Source: an uncultured Eubacteriales bacterium
GTDB lineage: Bacteria; Bacillota; Clostridia; Lachnospirales; Lachnospiraceae
Assembly: GCA_900321145.1 (NCBI GenBank)
Contig: ONVB01000264.1
Span: forward strand, 1 to 5,320
Reading direction: 5' to 3'
Length of the DNA: 5,320 nucleotides
Part shown: piece after piece, positions 5,231 through 5,320 of the stretch
How the letters are laid out: every line of letters starts with the position of its first letter
Position numbering within the stretch: the stretch's first letter is position 1
Made by a program: the position numbers and the translations under genes
The notes under the pieces: model-generated
What the model was told of the DNA's origin: nothing
The model's input: the letters and a program-made list of their open reading frames with translations, nothing else
Databases searched by the model: none

Positions 5231-5320
5231 GTCTCCGTGCAGCCGGGGAGTTAGCGGTGCCCTGTACCTGCAATCCGCTATAGCAGGGGTGATGACCGGC
5301 CTCGGGATGTGCTCTGTGGG
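5231..5320 (+). ncRNA. ffs: Signal recognition particle RNA (large bacterial type), 5' part, cut by window edge
   Basis: The sequence closely follows the 5' Alu domain of Gram-positive SRP RNA (B. subtilis scRNA), the RNA scaffold that works with Ffh to target ribosomes to the membrane. It contains GGGGAGTTAGCGGTGCCCTG (5245-5264), followed by TACCTGCAATCCGCTATAGC (5265-5284). The Alu fold can be drawn. Helix 3 pairs GGG (5245-5247) with CCC (5260-5262). Helix 4 pairs CCTGC (5267-5271) with GCAGG (5283-5287). The loop-loop tertiary contact pairs GCGG (5254-5257) with CCGC (5275-5278). After 5288 the 5' strand of the long helix 5 begins. Full-length RNAs of this type are about 270 nt, so the S domain that binds Ffh and the 3' strand lie beyond the right edge. 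The exact 5' end is uncertain by a few bases. It is divergent from the operon starting at 5029. Confidence 0.93.

Noticed and set aside
4953..5231. A 92-codon plus-strand open frame spanning the start of the 482-aa gene and the divergent promoter region
   Set aside because: It covers the ribosome site and promoters of both flanking genes, has AT-rich low-complexity translation and lacks a ribosome site.
1..5320. Signs of a mobile element, CRISPR array, toxin-antitoxin pair or phage genes
   Set aside because: I saw no spaced repeats, terminal inverted repeats, transposase or integrase motifs, or small paired toxin/antitoxin frames on either strand.

Overview
The window looks like chromosomal DNA from an anaerobic Firmicute of class Clostridia, most likely a gut or rumen Lachnospiraceae. 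The evidence is an ATP-type PEP carboxykinase of the style seen in that group, strong AGGAGG-type ribosome binding sites, near-consensus sigma-A promoters, a large SRP RNA with a complete Alu domain, and moderate base composition. The species assignment is inference from sequence style, not from a database match.

Layout from left to right: (1) positions 1-552, minus strand, hold the first 184 codons of pckA, cut by the window edge, with its own promoter at 651-679 and a leader of about 90 nt. (2) A strong rho-independent terminator at 682-726 closes a tightly packed minus-strand cluster. In transcription order this cluster is a 482-aa two-lobed GNAT protein (5029-3581), a 476-aa unrecognised basic protein with an all-aspartate tail (3521-2091), an 84-aa lipoprotein (2069-1815), the tRNA adenosine deaminase tadA (1803-1279) and a 187-aa RimJ/RimL-type acetyltransferase (1292-729). 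The gaps between these genes are 59, 21 and 11 nt, followed by a 14-nt overlap, and the only strong terminator is at the end, so they probably form one operon of about 4.3 kb. (3) Positions 5030-5230 are a divergent AT-rich promoter region. (4) From about 5231 the plus strand encodes the 5' part of the SRP 4.5S/6S-type RNA (ffs/scr), driven by a near-perfect promoter and running off the right edge.

Functionally, the recognisable genes are housekeeping: gluconeogenesis or anaplerosis (pckA), tRNA wobble A-to-I editing (tadA) and protein targeting (ffs). In Bacillus and many other Firmicutes tadA lies directly beside the SRP RNA gene. Here the two remain in the same neighbourhood but are divergently oriented and separated by three unfamiliar genes. 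Those three (an acidic GNAT-fold protein, a basic protein with hydrophobic stretches and an acidic tail, and a tiny lipoprotein) are the only candidate for something undescribed in the window. Their function cannot be read from the sequence. I see no CRISPR array, insertion sequence, tRNA, integrase or recognisable defence or toxin gene.
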